Assembly (NCBI GenBank): GCA_034440115.1
Contig: JAWXBM010000094.1
Span: 1 to 57,243 of the forward strand
Length of the DNA: 57,243 bases
Direction: 5' to 3'
Origin: JAWXBM01 sp034440115
GTDB taxonomy: Bacteria; Pseudomonadota; Gammaproteobacteria; Xanthomonadales; SZUA-36
In this document: positions 43,346 to 51,901 of the stretch, piece by piece
Position numbering within the stretch: the first letter of the stretch is position 1
How the letters are laid out: each line of letters starts with the position of its first letter
Made by a program: the position numbers and the translations under genes
Notes under the pieces: model-generated
The model's input: the letters and a program-made list of their open reading frames with translations, nothing else
Database searches by the model: none
Told to the model about the DNA's origin: nothing

Positions 43346-44224
43346 ATGAAATGGAAAGGTCGCCGTAGCAGTAGCAATGTAGAAGATGCCCGTGGCCGCC
43401 AGGCTTCAGCCGGTGGTGGCGCCGGCGCCGGCATGCTATTAAACCTGGTGGGTCGGACCTTTGGCATCAAGGGCATATTGGTGCTGCTGGTGATCGGTTT
43501 TTTCCTGTGGATGTTTGGCCTGGTTGATCCATCGCAAGTCATTGGTGGTAAACCGACTGTCACGGAAGTGGATTACCAACCCAGCGCCGAAGAACAGGAA
43601 CGCTATGATTTTGTCACCGTAGTTTTGGCCGATACCGAAGATGTATGGAATGCCGCATTCCGACAACAGGGCGCGCAATACCAGGAACCACAGTTGACCA
43701 TATACAAGGGCCGGGTCAACACGGCCTGCGGCATGGGTGAAGCTGCCATGGGACCGTTTTATTGTCCTGGGGATAAGAAAATCTATATCGATCTGGGTTT
43801 CTATGACGAGCTGGCGCGCGACTTCAAGGCTCCTGGTGATTTTGCCCAGGCTTATGTGATCGCCCATGAAGTAGGCCATCACGTACAAAACCTGTTGGGT
43901 ATTTCCGACCGAGTGAATGCCAGGCGCGGTCAGCGCGACTTCAACGAGTGGTCGGTGCGGCTGGAATTACAGGCCGATTACCTGGCAGGCGTATGGGCCA
44001 ACCACAACAGCAACTATCTCGACCGCGGCGATATTGAAGAAGCCATGGTGGCTGCCAACGCCATCGGCGACGATACCATCCAGCAACGCACGCAAGGCCG
44101 GGTGGTGCCACATGCCTTTACTCATGGAACTTCGGAACAGCGTCAGCGTTGGTTCAACCAGGGCCTCCGTAGCGGCGACATGACGCAGGGAGATACTTTC
44201 GCCATGCCTTACGATCAGTTGTAG
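43346..44224 (+). CDS. Neutral zinc metallopeptidase, YpfJ family
   Basis: This 292-residue protein starts MKWKGRRSSSNVEDARG, the standard YpfJ opening. A Gly/Ala-rich stretch, one membrane helix (GILVLLVIGFFLWMFGLV) and a periplasmic domain with zinc motif HEVGHH follow, then WSVRLELQADYLAGVWA, which supplies the third ligand. The family is widely conserved and its substrate is unclear. It is divergent from the cupin-amidohydrolase gene. Confidence 0.92.
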   Translation: MKWKGRRSSSNVEDARGRQASAGGGAGAGMLLNLVGRTFGIKGILVLLVIGFFLWMFGLVDPSQVIGGKPTVTEVDYQPSAEEQERYDFVTVVLADTEDVWNAAFRQQGAQYQEPQLTIYKGRVNTACGMGEAAMGPFYCPGDKKIYIDLGFYDELARDFKAPGDFAQAYVIAHEVGHHVQNLLGISDRVNARRGQRDFNEWSVRLELQADYLAGVWANHNSNYLDRGDIEEAMVAANAIGDDTIQQRTQGRVVPHAFTHGTSEQRQRWFNQGLRSGDMTQGDTFAMPYDQL

Positions 44225-44232
44225 CGCAAATA

Positions 44233-45456
44233 CTAAATGATGCCTTGTTCTTGCAGTTGTTCGATTTCAGTTGCGGCTAAACCCAGCAAATCACCGTAGA
44301 CCTGCTGGTTGTAAGCACCTACTTCCGGGCCAGCCCACCGGGTATAACCCGGCGTGCCGCTGAGCTTGGGCACCATGGCCGGAATTTTCAGTTTTCCCTG
44401 CGGAACCGCCACTTCCTCAAACAAACCCCGCGCCTGGTAATGGGGATCCTGCAGCATATCAGCCACCGAGTAGATCGGCCCGGAAGGAACTTGGGCTGTT
44501 TCCAGCGCTGCCAATACGCTGGCTGAATCCTGCTCACCACACCAGTTGGATATCACCGCATCAATTTCCGCTTCGTGCCGCACCCGGCCGGCGTTATCTG
44601 CGGTGAGCGGATCTGCTGCCATATCAGGCCTGCCCATGGCCTCGCACAAACGCTTGAAAATCGAATCGCCATTGGCGCCAATAATCACGTACTTGCCGTC
44701 CTTGCAAAGATAGGTATTGGTGGGCACGATGCCGGTAATGGTAGAACCCGATGGTTCGCGTATCACTCCGGCACCATCGTATTCCGGCACCACTCCTTCC
44801 AGCAGGTTGAACACGCCTTCAAATAGTGCGGTATCCACTACCTGTCCCAAACTTTGCGGATTCCTGGCGCGGTGCAGGCAAGCCATGACTATGCCGAGGG
44901 CAGTATGCAAGCCTGCCAGCGAATCACCCAGGCTCAGATTAGGCCGTACCGGGGCTTCGCCCGGAAAACCATTAACGTAACGCAGGCCACCAAAGCCCTC
45001 GCAGACTGAGGCAAAACCCGGTTTGCTGGCATAGGGGCCATCCTGACCATAGCCGGAAATGCGCGCATAAATCAGGCCGGGGTTACTGGCCTTGAAATCC
45101 TTTGGGCCCAGTTGCCACTTTTCCATCACCCCGGGACGGAAATTCTCCAGCAGCACATCACACTTTTCGGCCAATTGGCGCACCAGGTCACGACCCTGTT
45201 CGGTGCGCATATCGGCGGTAATACACTGCTTGTTGCGCGCCAGGCTGCGCCACCAATATGAGGTGCCGTTTTCGTCCAGTTCGCGCCAACGCCGCAATGG
45301 ATCACCACTGCCAGGGGGTTCCACTTTGATAACCTCTGCCCCGAAATAAGCCAGAATGCAGCCGGCAAAAGGGCCAGCCAGCAATTGGCCCAATTCCAGC
45401 ACCTTGATGCCGTGCAAAGGTCCTTTTTGATCCAGACTTTGCTCAGTTGACTTCAT
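44233..45456 (-). CDS. CaiB/BaiF-family CoA transferase
   Basis: The 407-residue protein has the family III CoA-transferase signs: LHGIKVLELGQLLAGPFAG, FGAEVIKVEPP, RNKQCITADMRTEQGRDL, ENFRPGVMEKW and YARISGYGQDGP. The catalytic aspartate lies in SLGDSLAGLHTALG. It moves CoA between carboxylates, of the formyl-CoA/carnitine-CoA type. Its substrate is not set by the context. It converges on ypfJ with 8 nt between. Confidence 0.9.
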   Translation of the reverse strand: MKSTEQSLDQKGPLHGIKVLELGQLLAGPFAGCILAYFGAEVIKVEPPGSGDPLRRWRELDENGTSYWWRSLARNKQCITADMRTEQGRDLVRQLAEKCDVLLENFRPGVMEKWQLGPKDFKASNPGLIYARISGYGQDGPYASKPGFASVCEGFGGLRYVNGFPGEAPVRPNLSLGDSLAGLHTALGIVMACLHRARNPQSLGQVVDTALFEGVFNLLEGVVPEYDGAGVIREPSGSTITGIVPTNTYLCKDGKYVIIGANGDSIFKRLCEAMGRPDMAADPLTADNAGRVRHEAEIDAVISNWCGEQDSASVLAALETAQVPSGPIYSVADMLQDPHYQARGLFEEVAVPQGKLKIPAMVPKLSGTPGYTRWAGPEVGAYNQQVYGDLLGLAATEIEQLQEQGII

Positions 45457-45520
45457 TGCATGGCTCTGACATTTTCAAAATTCCCGATTAGCTAAAAAGC
45501 CCTGTTTGTTGCAGACTGCA

Positions 45521-46189
45521 TCAACCGACCAGATGCAGACCTAAAGCAGCGCTGAGCAGCAAACCTGCCCAGATCACCAGCATCCATGGGCGCGTGGCGG
45601 CAATGCTGTGATCTATGGCGTCCTCATCGGCTTGCGAGGGATTGCCGGCAACCAATTTGGCAAAAGCCGGGCCTAAAGGTTTGAGCTTGATGCGCACCAT
45701 CAACCCACAGGCAATCATGGTGGCGAAAATCAACAGCTTCCAGGCAATGAAATCTGCACTCGCACCGCTTTGTCCCGACAGGGACACCGCTGCATAGGTC
45801 GAAAGGCCAGCAATCAGGGCCAGGCGAAAACCAAAATCAAACTGGGTCAACGCTAACTGGAATTGGCTCTTTTTGCCGTAATGTAAATACAGCAACATAC
45901 CCATCCAAGACAGGCAAACCACGTAACTGGCATAAATCACCCACGGCGCTACCGGCAAATAACCAATCCGGTAACTGAGGTGTATGCCGATGGCCAGCAT
46001 CAGGGTCATGCAGATACGCGGCGCCATATCCAGAGCAAACAGGATGCGGATGACAGTCACGCGGGTTTCTGCGGAAAGTTTGCGGTTCGCCGCATAGAAG
46101 CCGGTGTACCAGACACCCAGGTCGGCACCCAGCCAATAAACAAAGGCCAGAATATGTACGAATTTCAGCAGGGCAATTTCCATAGACAT
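45521..46189 (-). CDS. CopD-like integral membrane protein
   Basis: This 222-residue protein has six hydrophobic segments and starts EIALLKFVHILAFVYWLGADLGVWY. The LKFVHILAFVYWLGAD pattern, with membrane histidine and tryptophan, is characteristic of CopD/DUF2269-type proteins. Related proteins bind haem or copper in the inner membrane. The role here is not known. It lies between the CoA transferase and oxidoreductase genes on the same strand. Confidence 0.65.
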   Translation of the reverse strand: MSMEIALLKFVHILAFVYWLGADLGVWYTGFYAANRKLSAETRVTVIRILFALDMAPRICMTLMLAIGIHLSYRIGYLPVAPWVIYASYVVCLSWMGMLLYLHYGKKSQFQLALTQFDFGFRLALIAGLSTYAAVSLSGQSGASADFIAWKLLIFATMIACGLMVRIKLKPLGPAFAKLVAGNPSQADEDAIDHSIAATRPWMLVIWAGLLLSAALGLHLVG

Positions 46190-46246
46190 AAATTGTTTCT
46201 CAGTTAGAAAGCAGCAGGAATTTCAGGCAGCGATGCCAGGGCCTGC

Positions 46247-47536
46247 TCAATGGCCCAGCCTGTCTTTCACCGCGTGAAAGAGCATGCCTGCCACCAGGCC
46301 AGGCCAGCGTAACAGGGTTCCACCGGGGAAAGAGGGCGAAGGAATCCTCGCCATCACATCGAAGCGTTCTGCTGTTCCTGCTAATGCTTCGGCAATCAGC
46401 TTGCCTGCCAGCGTGGCCATTTGCACACCATGCCCGCAAAATCCCATGGCGTAGTAAACATCCGGTTCCAGCCGGCCAAAACTGGGCATACGGTTCATCG
46501 TTATCGCCAGCGTACCGCCCCAGCCGTAATCTATCCGCAGGTCCTTTGCACTTGGATAGAGCTGCAAAAAATACCTGCGCACAAAATTCTTGATATTGGT
46601 CGGGAAGCGCTTGGTGTAATTCTCGCCGCCGCCAAAGAGGAATCGCCCATCGCCGGTCAGCTTCCAGTAATTGACCACAAACCTGGCGTCATACATGCAC
46701 AGATCTTGTGGATTGAATTGCTGTTGCTGTGCGGCGCTGAGCACTGCAGTGGCCAGCACAAAATTATTGATCGGCATGATGCGTCCCGCCACGCGCGGTT
46801 CCAGACGCCCAAGGTAGCCATTGCAAGCCAGCACAACGTAGCGCGCTTTTACGCTGCCCTGCGCCGTCCGCACGGTGGTGGGCGACGCCTGATCATAGCT
46901 CGTGACCCGACTCTGCTCATACAGGTGTACTCCCAGCGAACGGGCCGCGTCAGCCAATCCCAAAACATAGTTCAAGGGATGCAGATGCGCCGAGGCGTAC
47001 TCCACCAGCCCACCGCGAAATACGTCGGTTCCAGTCAGATGATGCAGCTCCTCGCCCGCTACAAATTGGCATTCCAGGCCATAATTTGAATGCATGCGTT
47101 CGGCATGTGCCTGATACCACTCAGCGTCGCCTTGCTTGGCAGCGGCTTGCAGATTGCCCCGCTTGAGATCACAGGAAATACCGAAACGGCTGATCAGCTC
47201 GCGCACCAGGTCTACCGCTTCAACACCAAGTTCCCACAAACGATGCGCTTCCTCCAGGCCGAATTTTTCTTCCAGGTATTCCTGCGGCTGGCGTTGACCT
47301 ACAGTGCACTGGCCCCCGTTGCGTCCCGATGCACCCCAGCCAATGCGTTCGGCTTCCAGCAACACCACCTGGTAGCCCCGCTCAGCCAGGTGAATGGCAG
47401 AGGAAAGCCCGGTATAACCGCCGCCGATAATACACACATCGGCACTCTCTTCACCTCGCAGCGGCAGTAGTTGGAGGTGCCGGTTGGCGCTGGCGGCGTA
47501 GTAAGAATCGGGATAAGCGGAATTTTGAGTATGCAT
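46247..47536 (-). CDS. FAD-dependent amine oxidase, PuuB-like (gamma-glutamylputrescine oxidoreductase)
   Basis: The 429-residue protein (ATG at 47536) begins with SYYAASANRH as in E. coli PuuB. It continues with the flavin motif CIIGGGYTGLSSAIHLAERG, ASGRNGGQ, a DAO-family body, and a C-terminal GGTLAIT...GFCGHGVQMATLAGKLIAE. PuuB oxidises gamma-glutamylputrescine. Related enzymes oxidise other secondary amines, so the exact substrate is open. No other puu genes are adjacent, but polyamine genes lie at 30002-34461 and 53780. The 94 bp upstream shows no clear site. Confidence 0.85.
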   Translation of the reverse strand: MHTQNSAYPDSYYAASANRHLQLLPLRGEESADVCIIGGGYTGLSSAIHLAERGYQVVLLEAERIGWGASGRNGGQCTVGQRQPQEYLEEKFGLEEAHRLWELGVEAVDLVRELISRFGISCDLKRGNLQAAAKQGDAEWYQAHAERMHSNYGLECQFVAGEELHHLTGTDVFRGGLVEYASAHLHPLNYVLGLADAARSLGVHLYEQSRVTSYDQASPTTVRTAQGSVKARYVVLACNGYLGRLEPRVAGRIMPINNFVLATAVLSAAQQQQFNPQDLCMYDARFVVNYWKLTGDGRFLFGGGENYTKRFPTNIKNFVRRYFLQLYPSAKDLRIDYGWGGTLAITMNRMPSFGRLEPDVYYAMGFCGHGVQMATLAGKLIAEALAGTAERFDVMARIPSPSFPGGTLLRWPGLVAGMLFHAVKDRLGH

Positions 47537-47666
47537 TCGATTCAAACCAGGCGGCTGTGGGCAGAGCGGCATTGTCCGCGATCTTGACGTTGTCGTTCAA
47601 ATTTGTCATGAAATTCCGCGGCGACCTTCACTGCGATCAGCCCGGTTCAGCCGCTTGCTGACTGAC

Positions 47667-48407
47667 TCAATTCCGCCTGGAAGGGATATAGTTGGCTATC
47701 AGCTGCAGCGCCTTGTGCCGACCGAAGCTGGCGTAATGACCACAATGAAAAGTTTCTGCCGGGATTTCCTGCAGCCGGGCCAGGGTTTCCCGGTATTGTT
47801 CGCGATCAGAGTGATACAGCGCATCCAGCAATTCGCCATCGTAAAGCACATCGCCGGTAAACAGGGTCTTGGTGGCTGCTTCGTAAAGGCAAACCGACCC
47901 CGGCGAATGTCCGGGCATATGAAACACCTTGAACAGCCGATCGCCCAGGTCCAGCTCATCACCTTCATCAATCAAACGGGTGGGCGGAGCTGGTTTGACC
48001 CGGTAGTGGGTAAAGTCAAAACCTTCATATGGCAAAGCCTTGAGTGGATTGTCTTTACCCATCAGGCCCTGGTACTGCGTCCATACCGTACTCTCGGCAT
48101 CGGGTGAACTCAAAACCTCCGCTTCAGCCGGATGGCAACAACGCATGGCAAACTCGTGGTGATTGCCAATGTGATCAAAATGCGTATGCGAAGCCACCGC
48201 CATCAGGGGCCGATCGCCCAGTTTGGCGACAACATCACGCAAAGGCATCAGACCCAGGCCAGAATCGATCAACAGGTCACCGTCACGGCCCTGTACATGC
48301 CAGATATTGCACCGTAAACCCGGGTCTACATGCTGCTCGTACAGCAAGCTGATACCGTTCGGGCAAGTGCTGATTGCATACCAATTTTGCGCCACCGCTA
48401 ACGCCAT
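47667..48407 (-). CDS. Metallo-beta-lactamase-fold hydrolase
   Basis: The 246-residue protein starts with ATG at 48407, directly after the upstream gene's stop (48410). It shows the zinc motif SHTHFDHIG and the further ligands FHMPGHSPGSV, FTGDVLYDGE and CGHYASFG. The family includes glyoxalase II, lactonases and sulfur dioxygenases; a specific reaction cannot be read. It is probably cotranscribed with the ZIP-type transporter. Confidence 0.88.
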   Translation of the reverse strand: MALAVAQNWYAISTCPNGISLLYEQHVDPGLRCNIWHVQGRDGDLLIDSGLGLMPLRDVVAKLGDRPLMAVASHTHFDHIGNHHEFAMRCCHPAEAEVLSSPDAESTVWTQYQGLMGKDNPLKALPYEGFDFTHYRVKPAPPTRLIDEGDELDLGDRLFKVFHMPGHSPGSVCLYEAATKTLFTGDVLYDGELLDALYHSDREQYRETLARLQEIPAETFHCGHYASFGRHKALQLIANYIPSRRN

Positions 48408-48409
48408 GA

Positions 48410-49813
48410 TCAGCCTGTCGGTAAGCGGCGATGGATTTCTATTATGGCCACCGGGTGATCGCCAAGGGTATGGCTGAGCTCGCGTTTTTCTTGATCCAGC
48501 GTGCCCATGAAAATCGCCGCCAGAAAACCACAAACTGTCATTAATCCAGTTAACCAGCCACCGTGCGCATAGGCTTCCGGCAACATGGTTTGTGCCACCA
48601 TAGCCAACATGGCCCCAGCCGCCATGCCTTCCAGCAAGGCTTGCAGTTCACGCGGCGCTTCGGCAATAAACATATGCCCGACCGCTGCACCTACCGCCGT
48701 CATCACCATCAAAGCGGTCCACATCAACATGATGCTCCAGGTTTTTCCACCCTGCCCCTTCATCACCACGGCACTGGACATGCTTTCCGGAACGTTGGCC
48801 AGGAACAGACCGCCGATCAGGGCCAGGCTGACCGTAGCGCCTTCCATGGTGGAGCCAATGATCAGCGATTCAGGTATGCCATCCAGCGCGATGCCCAACC
48901 AGATGGCCAGAGCCACATTGCTGCCCCCTCTTCGTTGCGCATTGGCTGCCTGTATGACTTCGGTTTCAGTCGGGTTGCTAACGGCCGCGTCAATATTTCG
49001 TTTGGCCGCTTGCAGCCAGTGTTCGGTCTGCTGCGTGCTGATCTCTGCTGCAGCAAGGTGACGATGCGGTTCAGCCGCCAACAATCGCAGGCGCTGACTT
49101 AATTCCGGTGACGCCTCAGCGATTTCTTCAAAGTCGTCTTTATGCACTTCCCACAGAACGGTATCAGCAACAGCCACAGCCCGCCGTATGCTCCGCCCGC
49201 TTTGCATCAATGCGGTCTCACCAAATGCCTCACCGGCGCCGAGCAATGTGCCGTTGGAATCAGCGCTGCCTTCCTTGCCATTCTGATAAACCATGACCTG
49301 GCCAGACTCCACCAGGTAAAGTGCATCTATTGGGTCTGCTTCATGGGAAATGATCTCACCGGCCTGAAACACCCGCTTTTCAATGTCCGTCAAAACGCGG
49401 CGAATCTGCTCTGGTGGCAAAGCCAACATCAGGTCAACCACAGACAGGTGCTCCAGCATTTTACGGTAATGCTGCTTTTTACTGCGTTTCAGCTTGGCGG
49501 CTATGGTCGATGCTTTGCGCAGATAACCACCCATCCGCGACAGCAGTTGATCCAGCCCGATAAACAGCAGGCAGCCGAACAGGGCACCGCTGGCCAGCCA
49601 GACAAAGCCCGTGATGGGTTGATCGGGAAAATGTTCCAGCGAAGGCACGACGATTTCGATGGCCAGTGCGCATAACAAAGCGCCTGCTCCAAAGGCCATA
49701 ACTGCTGCGGTGAACCTGAGTCCTGGCCGTAACCACAAGCCCAGGGCTGCTCCTAGAGGCAGGGACAAAGCGCTGAGTCCGCCAAATAAAAAGGCTACCA
49801 TTACGTTATCCAT
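48410..49813 (-). CDS. ZIP-family-like metal transporter with inserted cyclic-nucleotide-binding domain
   Basis: This 467-residue protein has three N-terminal helices (for example FTAAVMAFGAGALLCALAIEIV). A cyclic-nucleotide-binding (cNMP) domain follows at about 115-255: LPPEQIRRVLTDIEKRVFQAGEIIS, LYLVESGQVMVY and a phosphate cassette GEAFGETALMQSGRSIR. ZIP-like helices then include ALAIWLGIALDGIPESLIIG and EGMAAGAMLAMVAQTMLPEA. The cNMP domain replaces the usual variable loop between TM3 and TM4. DGIPES lacks the histidine of classic HxxPEG sites, so metal choice may differ. The FGETALMQSGRS motif keeps the Glu and Arg that hold cyclic nucleotides. Confidence 0.8.
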   Translation of the reverse strand: MDNVMVAFLFGGLSALSLPLGAALGLWLRPGLRFTAAVMAFGAGALLCALAIEIVVPSLEHFPDQPITGFVWLASGALFGCLLFIGLDQLLSRMGGYLRKASTIAAKLKRSKKQHYRKMLEHLSVVDLMLALPPEQIRRVLTDIEKRVFQAGEIISHEADPIDALYLVESGQVMVYQNGKEGSADSNGTLLGAGEAFGETALMQSGRSIRRAVAVADTVLWEVHKDDFEEIAEASPELSQRLRLLAAEPHRHLAAAEISTQQTEHWLQAAKRNIDAAVSNPTETEVIQAANAQRRGGSNVALAIWLGIALDGIPESLIIGSTMEGATVSLALIGGLFLANVPESMSSAVVMKGQGGKTWSIMLMWTALMVMTAVGAAVGHMFIAEAPRELQALLEGMAAGAMLAMVAQTMLPEAYAHGGWLTGLMTVCGFLAAIFMGTLDQEKRELSHTLGDHPVAIIEIHRRLPTG

Positions 49814-49995
49814 GCATTGTTCTCATTGAATTTTTTTCATTTTGGGCGCTGCATGAGTATAAATGCTGCCAGGTGGAAATACTCTGCAGGCTGGAGGCTC
49901 AGGAAGACGCTTGGAATAAAGGCATTGGTTCTGCCTGAGTAAAGCTGTGCTGGCAGTTCAATGAGGCCGGTTTAGCAGGCCAGTTTAATCGGCAC

Positions 49996-50027
49996 CAAAA
50001 GAAAAAGGGCCCGGTTAGGGCCCCTTT
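49996..50027 (-). terminator. Rho-independent terminator of the small gene at 50067
   Basis: On the minus strand AAAGGGGCCC-TAACC-GGGCCCTTT forms a strong hairpin with a one-base bulge, followed by TTCTTTT. It lies 39 nt after the stop of the small gene. Between it and the ZIP gene start (49814-49995) I see no gene; the ZIP promoter is presumably there. Confidence 0.8.
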
Positions 50028-50066
50028 AATTGAATGGCTGACAACAATCAGCTTGAGTTGTATTCA

Positions 50067-50282
50067 TCACCACATCCGCACCGTCCAGCCACTACTTGAA
50101 CGAACTGCGTTACGCTCGGCGCGACGCATACGACGGTTACGGCGAACCAGGGCTGCGTGATGATCATAGCTACTGGCATTGGCTGCTTTGCCGGAAATCA
50201 CTTCTGCCGCCGGAACCGCAGGTGCAAAAGCAGCAAGGCCGGCTGCATCCCGGATCGTATCCAGTATGGACTTGGTTAACAT
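50067..50282 (-). CDS. Small protein with basic C-terminus, unknown function
   Basis: This 71-residue protein has a short hydrophobic/Ala-rich middle (AAGLAAFAPAVPAAEVI) and an arginine-rich tail (LVRRNRRMRRAERNAVR). It starts with ATG behind a near-perfect AAAGGAGA and ends ahead of a strong terminator, so it is a single-gene unit. The 50283-50388 region upstream holds three inverted repeats. I recognise no family; the basic tail suggests nucleic-acid or membrane contact. Confidence 0.65.
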   Translation of the reverse strand: MLTKSILDTIRDAAGLAAFAPAVPAAEVISGKAANASSYDHHAALVRRNRRMRRAERNAVRSSSGWTVRMW

Positions 50283-50298
50283 AAACTATCTCCTTTCG

Positions 50299-50388
50299 GC
50301 GCCTAAATGCGCCACTGATTTGTATAGGTTCAATTATTGAACAGGCTAATCAAAAACCTGAAAACGACTCTATTTAGCTGTTTTCAGG
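50299..50388. promoter_or_regulatory. Cluster of inverted repeats between the small gene and the LysR gene
   Basis: Three inverted repeats occur here. GGCGC...GCGCC (50299-50314) is in the leader of the small gene. GTTCAAT-T-ATTGAAC (50328-50342) is a perfect 15-bp palindrome. CCTGAAAAC...GTTTTCAGG (50357-50365 and 50380-50388) has perfect 9-bp arms with a 14-nt spacer. The palindromes lie in the divergent promoter region and look like operator sites; the last could suit a LysR-type protein. Binding is inferred only. Confidence 0.45.
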
Positions 50389-50476
50389 CTTGCATTCTAT
50401 CCATCTGTACAAAACAGGTCCAACGGGATAAACTCACCCTCAATTAACTTTTTCTTAATTGAAATATTACATTTTT

Positions 50477-51364
50477 ATGACCACTACTCCACTCAATGCC
50501 CTGCGTACTTTTGAAGCCGTGGCAAGCCATCTCAGCTTTGCCAAGGGTGCAGAAGCCCTGCATGTGAGCCCGGCCGCTGTGAGTTCACAGATCCGCTTAC
50601 TGGAAGAAAGGCTTATGCAACCCTTGTTTCACCGCAAAGGTCGGCAAATCACGCTGACCGAAGCCGGCAGGAAATTATTGCCCGGTGTACAGCGTGGCCT
50701 GGCAGAGCTGCGTCAGGCGGTGCAAAAGGTAGGTATGGATCGCAGCGAAGGCGTGCTGAACATCAGCATCATGCCCACCCTGCTGCAGAAATGGTTGCTG
50801 CCTCGGTTGGCTGACTTCTACGATACCTACCCGGAAATTGACCTGCGAATTAATGCGGATAATGGCCTGGTCAACTTTCAGCAGACCGATTTTCATGCCA
50901 GCATTCGGTTTGGGCCAGGTAAGTGGCCTGGCCTGAAAGCTGAAAAACTGATGGATGACTGGATATTGCCGGTTTGCAGCCCGGAACTGCTGCGCGAGAT
51001 CGGCCCGGTTGAAACCATTCAGGACTTGCAGAGCCATGATTTGTTATTCGTCGAAAGCGCCGTTTGGGACTCCTGGTTCCGGGTCTTGGGCGAAAGCGGC
51101 CGCGAAAGCCGCTGGCCCCTGCTGAACGATTCTTTGAGCATCCTGATGGCCGCTGAACAAGGCCAGGGCATTGCCCTCAGCCGCTGGTCATTGGTAGTGC
51201 GGGATATTGAAGCGGGTCGATTGGTGCGACCCATAGGTACGGTGGTTAAAACCGACTGGTCGTATTATTTTGTTTCACCGGCGCACTACTTTAATCTGCC
51301 CAAGGTGAAGATTTTCCGCCAATGGCTGCTGGACCATTGCGCACGCTTTCCCCCACCTGAATAA
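50477..51364 (+). CDS. LysR-family transcriptional regulator (GcvA-like)
   Basis: The 295-residue protein has the LysR helix-turn-helix (PLNALRTFEAVASHLSFAKGA, HVSPAAVSSQIRLLEERL, LFHRKGRQITLTEAGRKLL) and an effector domain of the GcvA type (SIMPTLLQKWLLPRLADF, ASIRFGPGKWPGL). ATG at 50477 is preferred over a TTG six codons upstream. Its target may be the divergent small gene or its own promoter. The effector is unknown. Confidence 0.9.
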   Translation: MTTTPLNALRTFEAVASHLSFAKGAEALHVSPAAVSSQIRLLEERLMQPLFHRKGRQITLTEAGRKLLPGVQRGLAELRQAVQKVGMDRSEGVLNISIMPTLLQKWLLPRLADFYDTYPEIDLRINADNGLVNFQQTDFHASIRFGPGKWPGLKAEKLMDDWILPVCSPELLREIGPVETIQDLQSHDLLFVESAVWDSWFRVLGESGRESRWPLLNDSLSILMAAEQGQGIALSRWSLVVRDIEAGRLVRPIGTVVKTDWSYYFVSPAHYFNLPKVKIFRQWLLDHCARFPPPE

Positions 51365-51413
51365 TGGACGCTTATAATCCTCAGTGATGAACGGAAAGCT
51401 AGGGAGCACCCGG

Positions 51414-51854
51414 ATGGCAACATCAAACTTGGTCAAAGCCCGCAAATCCTTCGGTTTTACGGACTTCCTGTGGCGCTGGCTGGCCGCTATCGTGCTGGTA
51501 TTTGCCACCTATAACCCCAGTGGCTTTTCCTTTGTGCATTGGGTACTTGGGAGTTTCGGCGATCAGGACCTGGGCGCCATGCACTTTCTGGTGGGCGTCA
51601 TCCTGCTGGCAGGTTGGGCAGCTTACCTGGCCGCCACCGGCAAAAGTCTCGGCACCATGGGTACGGTACTCGGCGCGGCCTTGATAGCTGGTAGTCTCTG
51701 GCTGTTGTCTGATATGGGCCTGGTACGCGCAGACTCAACCAATTCCATTGTTTGGTTGTCTTTGTTCGCCGTGGCCACCCTGCTGGCAATCGGCATGAGC
51801 TGGTCACATATCTGGCGCAGGCTCAGCGGACAACTTGAGGTTGATGATAATTAA
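51414..51854 (+). CDS. Four-helix membrane protein (DUF6524-like)
   Basis: This 146-residue protein has four hydrophobic helices and a start reading RKSFGFTDFLWRWLAAIVLVFATYNPSGFSF. I recall this pattern from the family named DUF6524. AGGGAG lies 7 nt before ATG 51414, which decides against the earlier in-frame ATG at 51384. It is 49 nt downstream of the LysR gene. Function unknown. Confidence 0.75.
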   Translation: MATSNLVKARKSFGFTDFLWRWLAAIVLVFATYNPSGFSFVHWVLGSFGDQDLGAMHFLVGVILLAGWAAYLAATGKSLGTMGTVLGAALIAGSLWLLSDMGLVRADSTNSIVWLSLFAVATLLAIGMSWSHIWRRLSGQLEVDDN

Positions 51855-51901
51855 TCAAGCTCTGAATAAATCGGAGATTTCCCAGCGTTTTTCTGCACAA
51901 C

